DNA of 64,000 nucleotides from Crocinitomicaceae bacterium (lineage in GTDB: Bacteria; Bacteroidota; Bacteroidia; Flavobacteriales_D; Crocinitomicaceae), in the NCBI GenBank assembly GCA_021325675.1, contig JAJTCM010000003.1:186001-250000 (forward strand), given 5' to 3'. A program made the position numbers and the translations under genes. This document shows positions 49,090 through 57,962 of this stretch, piece by piece. The notes below the pieces were generated by a model. It was not told where the DNA came from, did no database searches, and saw only the letters and a list, made by a program, of their open reading frames with translations. Position 1 is the first letter of the stretch, and each line of letters begins with the position of its first letter.

Positions 49090-52000
49090 TTATTTCAGAA
49101 TATGGATTTTTACTTTTTCGCTAAAGTTGTCACCTGCAAGCACGAGGGTATAAACGCCATTTGAATAAGCGTTCAGCTCAACCGGCTTTCCAGCTTCAGG
49201 ATTCGTAACGATCAGAACTTCTCTTCCTGTTGCATCATACAGAACAACTGATTTCACCTGTGCAATCTTATCGCCTGAAATCACAACAGATGAGCTGGCT
49301 GGGTTCGGATAAACGAGGAACATGCTCATTGCGCTTTCAGCGATACCGGAACAATCGTTTACTGTGATTGTCTGCGTTGCTGAAGCAGAGCAGCTGTTGT
49401 TGTCCGTAAAAGTATAGTCAATTGTGAACGTTCCTGAGCCCGCATCAGCTGGATCGAAATCCGTGGCTGTAGTTCCATCAACAGTATAAGTACCTCCGGC
49501 CGGCGAACCACCTGTTAAAGTGAAGGCAGCGCCCGTGTTGCAAATATCGTTGAACGCTGACAATGTTACTGCAGGGACCGGATTCTCCGTTACAGTTGTC
49601 GCTGCTGATGTTGCCGTACAGTTCCCTGAACCGATTGATACCGTATAAACACCGGATTGGTCCACTGTAATGGATTGCGTAGTCTCACCCGTAGACCATG
49701 TATTTCCTGCTGTTTCGGAAGAAGTCAGGGTAACCGAACCGCCTTCACAGAAAGTTACAGGTCCGCCTGCGCTAACCGTTGGAGTAGCCGGTGCAGAAGT
49801 GTTCACTGTGATTGTAATATCAGATGAAGTTGCTGAACAAGAACCGTTTGATACTGTTACATTGTAGTCACCGCCTGTAGCAACAGTGATCGTTTGCGTA
49901 GTTTCGCCCGTCGACCAGGTATTCCCTGTAGAAGAAGAAGATACCAGGTCAATTGTTTCACCGATACAAATTGTAGTGAAGGCAGACGGGGTGATCGTTG
50001 GTGTTGCCGGTAAAGAGTTCACCGTTACTATTTCGGAAGCAGCTGCAGAAGAACATCCTGACTCAACAACCGTTAATATAATAGTATTGCCTGAGCTCAC
50101 TGTAATTGACTGGGTTGTCTCACCCGTTGACCAAACATTATTCGTCAAAGAAGAAGACATCAATGTTACCGAACCACCGTCACAGAAAGTAGTTGGACCA
50201 ACAGGAGTGATTGTAGGCGCGGACGGAACCGGGTTCACCGTGACTACCGTTGAAGCGGAAGTTGATGAACAACCGGACTGTGTTACGGTTACAAAATAAG
50301 AACCAGCCGTTGAAACACTGATTGACTGGGTAGTTTCACCTGTTGACCATGTATTATTTGCTGATGATGAAGAAGTAAGTGTCACCGCGTCACCCTGGCA
50401 AATTGTTGTTGAACCGCCGGCTGTAATAGTTGGTGTTGCAGGAGCTCCCGGTTCGGTCAAAGTTGCCGAAACCGTATTGGAAGTACAGGCATTCGTGAGC
50501 GTGAAGCTATAAGTGCCTGCACCCAAGCCTGAAACTGTTGCCGGCAAGGTTACGCCACTCATCATTCCTGATGCCGTTCCTGTCCAGGATAAATCACCTG
50601 TTCCTGAACCGCCAACCTGGATAGAGCCATCGGTTGCGGAGCAAGCTGTCGGGTTGGATTGAGAAGCTATGTTTACAGACGGGGTAGGATTAACGGTAAC
50701 GTTTGTTGTTAATGACGATCCTGAAGTACACCCGTTAACCGTCGCAGTAACCGTAACAGCGACCGTATTTATTACCGTGATGGATTGCGTTACAGCTCCC
50801 GTTGACCAGGTATTTCCTGTTGCAGAAGATGAAGTCAGCACAACGTCTCCGCCGGAGCAGAATGTTGTAGCGCCATCCGCAGTGATTGTTGGCGTCGCAG
50901 GAATTGCATTAACTGTCAGTGTAGCCTGGCCTGAGTTAGCAAATCCGCAACCATTCGTTACAACCGCACGGTACTTGTATCCATTCAAACCGGTAGTAAC
51001 ACCTGTCAGGTTTAATGTATTTGTTGTCGCGCCGGAGTAAATCCCGCCGTCGTTAATGTTTACGAAGCCTCCTCCGGCATCTTCCTGCCAGCGGTAAGTT
51101 CCGCCATTTGTATTTGCAGCCGTGAAGCTTGCATTGGCGCCCGAACATCTTGTTACGTTTGTCGGGTTGGTTGTAATTACCGGTGTAGCACAGTTGTCCG
51201 CTACATTGATTTTATCGATATACAAATTGTTACCGTAATTACTGAATGTCTCGAACTTGAATTTCACAACATCGCCTGCGTAAGCAGAAAGGTCAATTGT
51301 TTCCTGTCTCCAGTGACCAACAGCTGTCGGGGCCCATGGATTGCTGTTTTGTCCTGCCGTTGCGAGGGCAGCAGCTGATTTGTCGTAAATCACTGTATAG
51401 TTTACACCGCAATCTGTGGAAATATAAACTTTAAGCCCTTCGTAATTCGGAGTTATATTGTAATAAGCATGGGAAACCTGGAAAGTCAGCTGCGGCGAAC
51501 CGGCAGAAGACATGTCTATTGACGGTGAAGTCATTTCATCGTAGCGGTTACCTGTCGAAGACTGGTAAGCATACCCGTTAATGGCCATGGCGTTACCGGC
51601 AGTTCCTGAGCTCTGGACAGCCACCGCTCTTTTTTCGAGCTGTTTTGTACCGTCAACATCCCAGCCGGTTCCGTCAGTCCCGTCATTGGAAAGGTTAGAC
51701 CAGCCTGCAGGAGGAAAAGCACCTTCAAAATCCTGAACGAAGGGCAGTGAAGAAGATGTTGTGATCGTAAATGATACGCTTGAAGCATCATTTGCAGCAT
51801 ATTGGTCCGCTCCACCGTTCGGCAGGGAAGTCGATGCAAAGAATGTGTGCGCACCCACTGCTGCTGTTACCGGGTCCAATGTTACGATTTCGGAAGCGCC
51901 TGTCAAAAGCGATCCCGTCCAGTTGTAAACCTGGCTTGTACCGCCGTCAACATTGTAAGTGATTGTTACGCTTGTCAGTGTGTTTGTTCCGAAGTTGCGC

Positions 52001-53166
52001 AAAGTAACCTGCGGTGAAAAAGTTGTCTGACAATAAGAAGATACCGGGGCAACGATGGACGTAATACTTGCATCACGCGGGTTGTTTACCGGGTTGCAGC
52101 CATCTGAGCTCGTTAAGCTGGCACGCAGTCCTCCACCTGTTAACGTGGCATTCATACGTGTTGTCTGGTTGGCTGTAAATTCAGTCTGGCAGTCATCGGA
52201 TGAGTAATCCATGAAATTGTGCTGGTAATCACCTGCTGTTGTTCCAGCCTGGCAAGCGTTGGCAGTAGCGTCGCTGACACATCCGCTGTTGGAGTTCCTG
52301 TGTGGAGGTGTATCTGCACAGCAGTCACCCAAATCACTTCCGCAAAGATTTCCTGTAGGGCACTGGGCACCGCCGTCATCCCCTTCAAAGGTGTGGTACA
52401 GGTTCAGCGCGTGGCCCATTTCGTGCACCGCGGTTACGTTCATGTTGGTATAGCTTTTCAGGTTATACCCCAAAACACCTGTCGGATCGTACCCAAAGGC
52501 ATTGTAGAGCATAACTGCACCGTCAACTGCTGGTCCGGCACCCGGGAAATAAGCATATCCCTGTGTTCCTGAACCACCGCCGTTATTATCAATTTCAGTA
52601 ACGATCCAAAAGTTGTAGTATCTTGTATTGTCCCATTTACTCAGGTTTTTAACAGCCTGCTCGTTGGAAGAAATAATTCCTTGTGTAGAATAGTTGGTTA
52701 CGCCTGTCCCGCTTACACGTACGATCCCGGTGCTCGGGTTACCGTTCGGGTCGCGCTGCGCCAGGCAAAATTCGATTTCCGTATCAACACCTGTATAAGG
52801 CGCCATGTTCCGGTAAGCGTCATTCATATTGTCAATCGCACTCTGGATTTGCGCATCGCTGATGTTTGCGCCTGTTCCTACAGACTGACCGGTATGGATT
52901 ACGTGTACAACAATCGGAATGGTTTTCACTGCTTTTTCAACAAGTGGGTTGCGCATAAAATTGTCAATATGCGCCTCTTCCTGCTGTCTTTTCGCAGCAT
53001 AATCCGCATCTGTCTGCAACAAATTACGGTGACGGGAATTAAACCCGCATTCCTCATGATTTTCCGTATTAATCAACAGAGGAATTTTAGGTTGCTGCGC
53101 CTGAACGAACGCAAAAAACCCCATAACAAAAACCAAACAGATCTTGAAAGGTAACAATGATTTCAT
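49090..53166 (-). CDS. Secreted M43 metalloprotease with CARDB, jelly-roll and Ig-like repeats
   Basis: 1,358 residues. Signal peptide 1-23 (ending VQAQ); M43 catalytic domain with HEMGHALNLYHTFEGD (zinc ligands 248, 252 and 258); CARDB-like domain (about 370-470, RDASITSIVAPVSSYCQTTF); jelly-roll/choice-of-anchor-J-like domain (VQDFEGAFPPAGWSNLSNDG, about 478-660); an Ig-like domain; five Ig-like repeats with one SprB-like unit; then a T9SS type A domain (FLVYPNPASSSVVISGDKIA ... KVKIHILK). The catalytic region is clearly paralogous to that of the giant neighbour, with shared TEIDNNGGGSG and GCGSDxGDCCADTPPH-type segments. A role as an extracellular protease that stays at the cell surface is inferred. 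A TATCTTGG sequence lies upstream, near the -7 consensus. Confidence 0.9.
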   Translation of the reverse strand: MKSLLPFKICLVFVMGFFAFVQAQQPKIPLLINTENHEECGFNSRHRNLLQTDADYAAKRQQEEAHIDNFMRNPLVEKAVKTIPIVVHVIHTGQSVGTGANISDAQIQSAIDNMNDAYRNMAPYTGVDTEIEFCLAQRDPNGNPSTGIVRVSGTGVTNYSTQGIISSNEQAVKNLSKWDNTRYYNFWIVTEIDNNGGGSGTQGYAYFPGAGPAVDGAVMLYNAFGYDPTGVLGYNLKSYTNMNVTAVHEMGHALNLYHTFEGDDGGAQCPTGNLCGSDLGDCCADTPPHRNSNSGCVSDATANACQAGTTAGDYQHNFMDYSSDDCQTEFTANQTTRMNATLTGGGLRASLTSSDGCNPVNNPRDASITSIVAPVSSYCQTTFSPQVTLRNFGTNTLTSVTITYNVDGGTSQVYNWTGSLLTGASEIVTLDPVTAAVGAHTFFASTSLPNGGADQYAANDASSVSFTITTSSSLPFVQDFEGAFPPAGWSNLSNDGTDGTGWDVDGTKQLEKRAVAVQSSGTAGNAMAINGYAYQSSTGNRYDEMTSPSIDMSSAGSPQLTFQVSHAYYNITPNYEGLKVYISTDCGVNYTVIYDKSAAALATAGQNSNPWAPTAVGHWRQETIDLSAYAGDVVKFKFETFSNYGNNLYIDKINVADNCATPVITTNPTNVTRCSGANASFTAANTNGGTYRWQEDAGGGFVNINDGGIYSGATTNTLNLTGVTTGLNGYKYRAVVTNGCGFANSGQATLTVNAIPATPTITADGATTFCSGGDVVLTSSSATGNTWSTGAVTQSITVINTVAVTVTATVNGCTSGSSLTTNVTVNPTPSVNIASQSNPTACSATDGSIQVGGSGTGDLSWTGTASGMMSGVTLPATVSGLGAGTYSFTLTNACTSNTVSATLTEPGAPATPTITAGGSTTICQGDAVTLTSSSSANNTWSTGETTQSISVSTAGSYFVTVTQSGCSSTSASTVVTVNPVPSAPTITPVGPTTFCDGGSVTLMSSSLTNNVWSTGETTQSITVSSGNTIILTVVESGCSSAAASEIVTVNSLPATPTITPSAFTTICIGETIDLVSSSSTGNTWSTGETTQTITVATGGDYNVTVSNGSCSATSSDITITVNTSAPATPTVSAGGPVTFCEGGSVTLTSSETAGNTWSTGETTQSITVDQSGVYTVSIGSGNCTATSAATTVTENPVPAVTLSAFNDICNTGAAFTLTGGSPAGGTYTVDGTTATDFDPADAGSGTFTIDYTFTDNNSCSASATQTITVNDCSGIAESAMSMFLVYPNPASSSVVISGDKIAQVKSVVLYDATGREVLIVTNPEAGKPVELNAYSNGVYTLVLAGDNFSEKVKIHILK
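49570..50930 (-). repeat. Ig-like repeat array of the smaller M43 protein
   Basis: Five Ig-like units of about 71-73 residues, each with STGETTQSI or a close variant, and one SprB-like unit (about 50440-50680, CSATDGSIQVGGSGTGDLSW). They are more diverged from each other than the units of the giant gene. The same unit types occur in both, so the arrays share a common origin. Confidence 0.8.
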
Positions 53167-53255
53167 AAATATAATTTAGCGATTTAAGTGGCCAAGATAC
53201 AAAAAAATCAACATTATTTCTTAAATTAGCGAAAAATATCAATGGCGTTCCCGGC

Positions 53256-54656
53256 ATGAAACACTTTACGCTTTTAGTTTTCCTTTTTACCGGTTATTTT
53301 CTTTTCTCCCAAAAATCAATTTGCGGTGATTGGGTCGGCCATCTTGAAACCCAGGGAAGCCGGCTGAAAATTGTTTTTCATATCACCTCCCAAAAAAATG
53401 TGCTTTCCGGAACGATGGACAGCCCCGACCAGGGCGCTTACGGGCTCAATATGAACTCCGTCACTTTCACGGATCCTTCCGTCCTGTTTGACTTAAGCGT
53501 TTTCGGTATCAAATACCAGGGATCGCTTGTTCAGCAAGACAGTATCAGCGGGGAGTTTTTCCAGGGAGAATTTACGACAACGCTTAACCTGAAAAAAAGC
53601 GCTACGTCTATTGCTTCCAGGCCAAACCGGCCGCAGGAGCCAAAAACCCCTTTTCCATACGGCGTTAAAGAAGTGAAATTCACGAATGAAACTGCCGGAA
53701 TCACGCTGGCCGGAACGCTTACCATGCCCAAAGGAAAAGGACCTTTCCCGGCTGTTATCCTGATCACCGGATCAGGCGCGCAAAACCGGGACGAAGAAAT
53801 CCTGAATCACAAGCCTTTTCTTGTACTTTCAGACTACCTGACGCGCAATGGCGTGGCTGTGCTTCGCTACGATGACCGGGGCGTTGGCCAGTCGGGGGGG
53901 AAATTTGACGGGGCCACAACTTCCGATTTTGCTTACGACGCACAGGCCGCCTACAACTTTTTGAGTAAAACTAAAAAAATCAATAAACAAAGGATCGGTA
54001 TTATCGGTCACAGCGAAGGCGCTATGGTTGCCAATATGGTTGCCGCAGCGGATTCCACTGTTAAATTCATCGTGCTCCTCGCCGGCCCGGGAATCCCGAT
54101 AGATCAGCTTATGCTGAAACAAACGGAGGTTACCTCGCGCTTTGCGGGGATCAGTGAGGAAGAAATTGCCATCAGTCTTGAGCTGAACCGTAAATTTTAC
54201 GATATCCTGCTTAACGAACAGGACGATGACCGTGCCAGGGAACAAATCGAACAAATTGTACGGGAACACCAAAATTCCATGCCTGTGGAGATTTCCAAAC
54301 AAATTTCTGATGAGCTCCCGCAGCTTACACGAACAATGCTCTCGCCATGGTTCAGGTATTTTATCAACTTCAACCCGGAACACTTTCTGAGACAGATCAA
54401 CTGCCCGGTATTAGCCATAAACGGAAGCAAGGACTGCCAGGTTTCTGCGATCGAAAACCTTGACGGAATCCGTAAATCGGTGAAGGAAACCAACAATAAA
54501 AACGTGTATACGTATATCATGCCGGACCTCAATCACCTGATGCAGCATTGTGAAACAGGATCGGTGAACGAATATATTAAAATTGAGGAGACTTTTTCGG
54601 AAGAAGTGATGAAAATCATGACTGACTGGATCAAAAATTTTGAAATTATCCGCTAA
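53256..54656 (+). CDS. Secreted alpha/beta hydrolase (S33-like serine hydrolase)
   Basis: 466 residues with a signal peptide (1-19, ending LFSQ). An N-terminal beta-sheet domain (about 25-115, GDWVGHLETQGSRLKIVFHI) is followed by the hydrolase fold: VILITGSGAQNRDE, VLRYDDRGVGQSGG, the nucleophile elbow IGHSEGAMV (Ser253), the acid in AINGSKDCQV and the His in MPDLNHLMQ. All three catalytic positions are present. Substrate unknown; similar proteins are annotated as esterases or aminopeptidases. It is the first gene of a plus-strand run with two paralogues, 6 bases after its stop. Confidence 0.88.
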   Translation: MKHFTLLVFLFTGYFLFSQKSICGDWVGHLETQGSRLKIVFHITSQKNVLSGTMDSPDQGAYGLNMNSVTFTDPSVLFDLSVFGIKYQGSLVQQDSISGEFFQGEFTTTLNLKKSATSIASRPNRPQEPKTPFPYGVKEVKFTNETAGITLAGTLTMPKGKGPFPAVILITGSGAQNRDEEILNHKPFLVLSDYLTRNGVAVLRYDDRGVGQSGGKFDGATTSDFAYDAQAAYNFLSKTKKINKQRIGIIGHSEGAMVANMVAAADSTVKFIVLLAGPGIPIDQLMLKQTEVTSRFAGISEEEIAISLELNRKFYDILLNEQDDDRAREQIEQIVREHQNSMPVEISKQISDELPQLTRTMLSPWFRYFINFNPEHFLRQINCPVLAINGSKDCQVSAIENLDGIRKSVKETNNKNVYTYIMPDLNHLMQHCETGSVNEYIKIEETFSEEVMKIMTDWIKNFEIIR

Positions 54657-54662
54657 ACTACT

Positions 54663-55529
54663 ATGAGACATTTGCTTTCCGGACTTTGCCTGGCTTTTGC
54701 TTTTTATGCCTTTCCACAGAGTAAGGGAATCATTCTTATGACAGGCGCTACGTTTGAGGAACTGGGACTTTCCTTCTCCGATATCCGCTTTGAGATTGAC
54801 GGACAAAACTGGATCAGCAACAAGCTTCCAATGGGAAAAAATGTGAAAATCACCGTGTTTGAGCCTAAAGGCTTTTTCATTGAAAACGGCTATTGCCAGC
54901 CGGGTATTTCCATTCTCGTTAAACGGCTTAACGGTGATACACTTGGTTATTCTCCCAATATTTTCAACCCTTACGAGCAAATGGAAGCCTCCCGCCTGTC
55001 ACAGCTTGTATTGAATTTCGGGCTGAAAGACCGGGTTTCCGCCGGCGAAAGCTGCCTGCTCGAAGCCGTGTTTTTTGATGCCCGGGGAACGAACAAAATC
55101 ATCCTGGACTTACATTTCACCTTAACTGAAAGCCAGGACCAGTTGCAAACCGCATCGACTTATTCCTTTGCTGAATCAGGCTGCCAGGCAATTACGACCC
55201 TTCCCATCGATAAAATCCATTCAAAAGATACCCTGATCGGGCAGGAAAATTATCGCGAAGTGCTGCTGGAAGGTGTTTTACTTTCAAAAAAAGAAGCAGA
55301 AAGCCTCAGCAACAGCTTTACATTTTACAAAACGGATTTCCGGAAAGGAACAACACTTCCGGTTGACCCTCTAAAAGCAATCAGCGTACTTTATCATCCC
55401 GAAAGCAAACTGTGTAATATCCGTATACTCGTACCTAAAAATTTAAGCACCGAAGCTTTTTATTACTGGCGCTTAAGACTGGAAAACGAAGACAAAAAAC
55501 AAGTTATTGACCTTTTAAATTCTTTGTAA
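54663..55529 (+). CDS. Secreted protein of unknown function, tandem paralogue A
   Basis: 288 residues with a signal peptide (1-17, ending AFPQ). Beta-rich. The shared core has IDGQNWISNKLPMGKNVKIT, EPKGFFIENGYCQPGISILV and RLNGDTLGYSPNIF. No motif points to an activity and no membrane helix is seen after the signal. It follows the hydrolase gene by 6 bases, and its stop overlaps the next paralogue by one base, so all three are co-transcribed. The predicted location is the periplasm or outer membrane. I recognise no family. Confidence 0.75.
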   Translation: MRHLLSGLCLAFAFYAFPQSKGIILMTGATFEELGLSFSDIRFEIDGQNWISNKLPMGKNVKITVFEPKGFFIENGYCQPGISILVKRLNGDTLGYSPNIFNPYEQMEASRLSQLVLNFGLKDRVSAGESCLLEAVFFDARGTNKIILDLHFTLTESQDQLQTASTYSFAESGCQAITTLPIDKIHSKDTLIGQENYREVLLEGVLLSKKEAESLSNSFTFYKTDFRKGTTLPVDPLKAISVLYHPESKLCNIRILVPKNLSTEAFYYWRLRLENEDKKQVIDLLNSL

Positions 55530-56392
55530 TGAAATATCATTTTTTACTTCTGTCCTTTTCAATCACCACTTATTTCACTGCACAAACTAAAATGCTCCAG
55601 CCATGGACCGGCGCTGTTTATGAAAAATCCGGCATCAGCTGTGAAGAAGTGGAAATGGAGATTGAAGGCCAGAACTGGATCAGCAACGTCCTCCCCATCG
55701 GCAAAGAGTTGGAAGTCAAAATCAAGGAACCGAAAGGCTTTGTGGTTGAAAACGGTGTTTGCTTTCCGGGAGTTTCTATTCTTGTTACCAAGCTGAACGG
55801 CGATACACTTGGTTATGCGCCCAATATTTTCCCGCAGGAAGATGGTTTGGATGTGAGCACGCTGCGCAACCTAAGCTTTTCTTTTGCCCTCGCAGAAAAA
55901 GTAAATGCAGGTGACCAATGCCGCCTCGATGCCCGTTTTTTCGACACGAAAAGCAGCAATTACCTGCGTTTGAAAATGGACCTGGTCCTGGAAGCTGAAG
56001 ACGTAAAACCGGTTTCCGACATGAGCTACAGCTTCAGCTCAAGCCGCGGCTACAAGGTCAATTCAACTGTAAACCTGGACGATGTCGGTGTGAAAGACAC
56101 GCTTGTAAAACAGAAAAGCTATACGCTTGTCCGTTTGAGCGGGATTGCCATTTCCTGGGACGATCTGAACAGCCTGGAAGAAACAATGTTGCTTTATGAC
56201 CCTAATTTTTACCCGTTGGATTCCCGTAAAATCCTGGCAGACGTATCCATCAGCAAAAAAGAAAACCCGGCAACAAAAAAATACGACCTGGAGCTTTTTG
56301 TGCCGAAAAATAACGATATTGGCGCTGCTTACTGGACTTACAGGCTGGAAAACAAGTCCGGGCAAGTAATAGAAATCTTTAATCCGTTTTAA
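55529..56392 (+). CDS. Secreted protein of unknown function, tandem paralogue B
   Basis: 287 residues with a signal peptide (ending YFTAQ, residue about 18). It shares with paralogue A the core IEGQNWISNVLPIGKELEVK, EPKGFVVENGVCFPGVSILV and KLNGDTLGYAPNIF, and a C-terminal end near WTYRLENKSGQVIEIFNPF that matches WRLRLENEDKKQVIDLLNSL. The pair probably arose by duplication, and each now has its own signal peptide. It starts at the overlap ATGA. The next gene (SRPBCC) starts 1 base after the stop. Confidence 0.75.
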   Translation: MKYHFLLLSFSITTYFTAQTKMLQPWTGAVYEKSGISCEEVEMEIEGQNWISNVLPIGKELEVKIKEPKGFVVENGVCFPGVSILVTKLNGDTLGYAPNIFPQEDGLDVSTLRNLSFSFALAEKVNAGDQCRLDARFFDTKSSNYLRLKMDLVLEAEDVKPVSDMSYSFSSSRGYKVNSTVNLDDVGVKDTLVKQKSYTLVRLSGIAISWDDLNSLEETMLLYDPNFYPLDSRKILADVSISKKENPATKKYDLELFVPKNNDIGAAYWTYRLENKSGQVIEIFNPF

Positions 56393-56393
56393 T

Positions 56394-56829
56394 ATGAAAT
56401 ACAGCTGTGAAATTAAGATCAACAAGCCGATTGACGAAGTGATCGCTAAATTCGACAACATTGAGAACATGAAAACACTGGATGGAAGGCCTGCAAAGCT
56501 TCGAGCATTTGTCCGGCACGCCCGGTGAAGTGGGTTCCAAAGCCAGAATGCAGTTCCAGATGGGAAAACGCAATATCGAAATGATCGAAACCGTTACGGT
56601 GCGTAATCTCCCCCACGAATTTTCCGGAACGTATGATGCGAAAGGAGTGCACAATATCGTTAAAAACTATTTCAAGGCCATTGATGATAAGACGACACTA
56701 TATACCACTGACCAGGAATTCCAGTTCAAAGGCTTCATGAAGCTGATCGGCGCTTTGATGCCAGGCGCTTTCAAAAAGCAATCCATGAAATACCTGCATG
56801 ATTTCAAGAATTTCGCAGAGAAAAACTAA
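56394..56829 (+). pseudogene. SRPBCC-family protein, broken by a one-base frameshift
   Basis: From ATG 56394 the frame reads MKYSCEIKINKPIDEVIAKF, DNIENMKT and then leaves the family pattern, ending after about 45 codons. The natural continuation WMEGLQSFEHLSGTPGEVGS is in another frame from about 56478 and runs to a stop at 56829 (ending KYLHDFKNFAEKN). Dropping one base in AAAACACTGG (56471-56480) joins the two. SRPBCC proteins are cytoplasmic lipid- or ligand-binding folds. The frameshift may be real or a sequence error. Confidence 0.7.
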
Positions 56830-56911
56830 GGGAAAATTTACAAAAGAAAACAGCATACATATAAAAAAGGCGCCGGAACTTTGATTTACTTTTGAGTTCC
56901 GAGCCTTATGT

Positions 56912-57934
56912 ATGAAACACCTTTTCCGGACCAGTACAAACAACATTTTCTCCAGGATTAAATTTCCGGCGGTCTTATTTCTGCTTTTTCCTTTTATATC
57001 CATCAGTCAGCAGGACAGCGTTGTGCAGGCTTTCCGGGATAAAGCGATCCCGTATATTGATCTTGGCGGCAACACAACGCCGTTCACTTTTATGTTTAAC
57101 GACAGCCTGGGAGAACGTACCCGGCTGGAATACCGGAATAATGTGCGCGCTATTTTCGGTGTTGGGTTTGCCTATAAATGGTTTTCGCTTCGGGTAGCGG
57201 CCAACCTCCCTACACACCTGGAACCGGTGACTACTTCGGGCAAAACGACCTACCGCGATATTGTGCTGGAATTTAAAATCAGGCGCTTGTTTTTCGATGC
57301 CGGCGTGCACAATTACAAAGGATTTTTCATTAAAAACGCCTACAATTGGGACACCACTTTAAACAACTCCACTCCTAACCTCATCCTGCCGCGGATCAAC
57401 ACCCTGAGCCTTTCGCTCAATAACTGGTGGTTCAGCAATCCCAACATCGACATGTCGGCCCTAAAGGGAAAACGCGCCATGTACCTGGAAAAACAGACTT
57501 CATTCTTTTTAAAGTCGATGGTGAACTTCCAGGGCGTATCCAATGATGGCGGCCCGCTCATCCCTGAAGTGAAACAGAATACCGGCTTTCCGATTACTGC
57601 CGCCACAACGCTTTCCTCTCTTGACCTGGGCGTGCTTCCCGGACTTTTATACGTGAACCGTTTTATGAAACACTGGCAGTATTCGGCGATGGTCAGCGCA
57701 GGACCGGTGTTCCAGTCGCAGTTTTTTTTCACGGACGGACTGCGTAAAAACACTCCCGGTCTGGCCGGACGTTATGATCTACGCGTGTACGTCGGCTACA
57801 ACGTCCCGAAATGGTTCCTGATCTTTACTTCCGAATTCGAAAATAAATCCATAAGCTTTAAGGAGCTGAATTACAGGCAAACGATTTATATTGTTAAGCT
57901 TGTTACCGGGATACGGTTTGGGGTAGATAAATGA
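56912..57934 (+). CDS. DUF4421-family protein
   Basis: 340 residues with a likely signal peptide whose core is FPAVLFLLFPFISISQ (about residues 18-33). The later part has alternating beta strands with aromatic residues, such as FFLKSMVNFQG and YSAMVSAGPVFQSQFFF, and ends YIVKLVTGIRFGVDK, as expected for an outer-membrane or periplasmic beta-barrel-like protein. The family is common in Bacteroidota and its role is unknown. It is the last gene of the plus-strand run, 82 bases after the SRPBCC gene. A TACTTTTG sequence at 56887-56894 may be its -7 box. Confidence 0.75.
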   Translation: MKHLFRTSTNNIFSRIKFPAVLFLLFPFISISQQDSVVQAFRDKAIPYIDLGGNTTPFTFMFNDSLGERTRLEYRNNVRAIFGVGFAYKWFSLRVAANLPTHLEPVTTSGKTTYRDIVLEFKIRRLFFDAGVHNYKGFFIKNAYNWDTTLNNSTPNLILPRINTLSLSLNNWWFSNPNIDMSALKGKRAMYLEKQTSFFLKSMVNFQGVSNDGGPLIPEVKQNTGFPITAATTLSSLDLGVLPGLLYVNRFMKHWQYSAMVSAGPVFQSQFFFTDGLRKNTPGLAGRYDLRVYVGYNVPKWFLIFTSEFENKSISFKELNYRQTIYIVKLVTGIRFGVDK

Positions 57935-57962
57935 TGAATACTCAATTCGTCATTCATCATTT
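57929..57962. repeat. Perfect 11-bp inverted repeat containing both convergent stop codons
   Basis: AAATGATGAAT (57929-57939) and ATTCATCATTT (57952-57962) pair perfectly, with a 12-base loop. The TGA stop of the DUF4421 gene (57932-57934) is in the left arm. The stop of the ABC-F gene on the other strand (57957-57959) is in the right arm. It may work as a weak bidirectional terminator. Confidence 0.6.
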
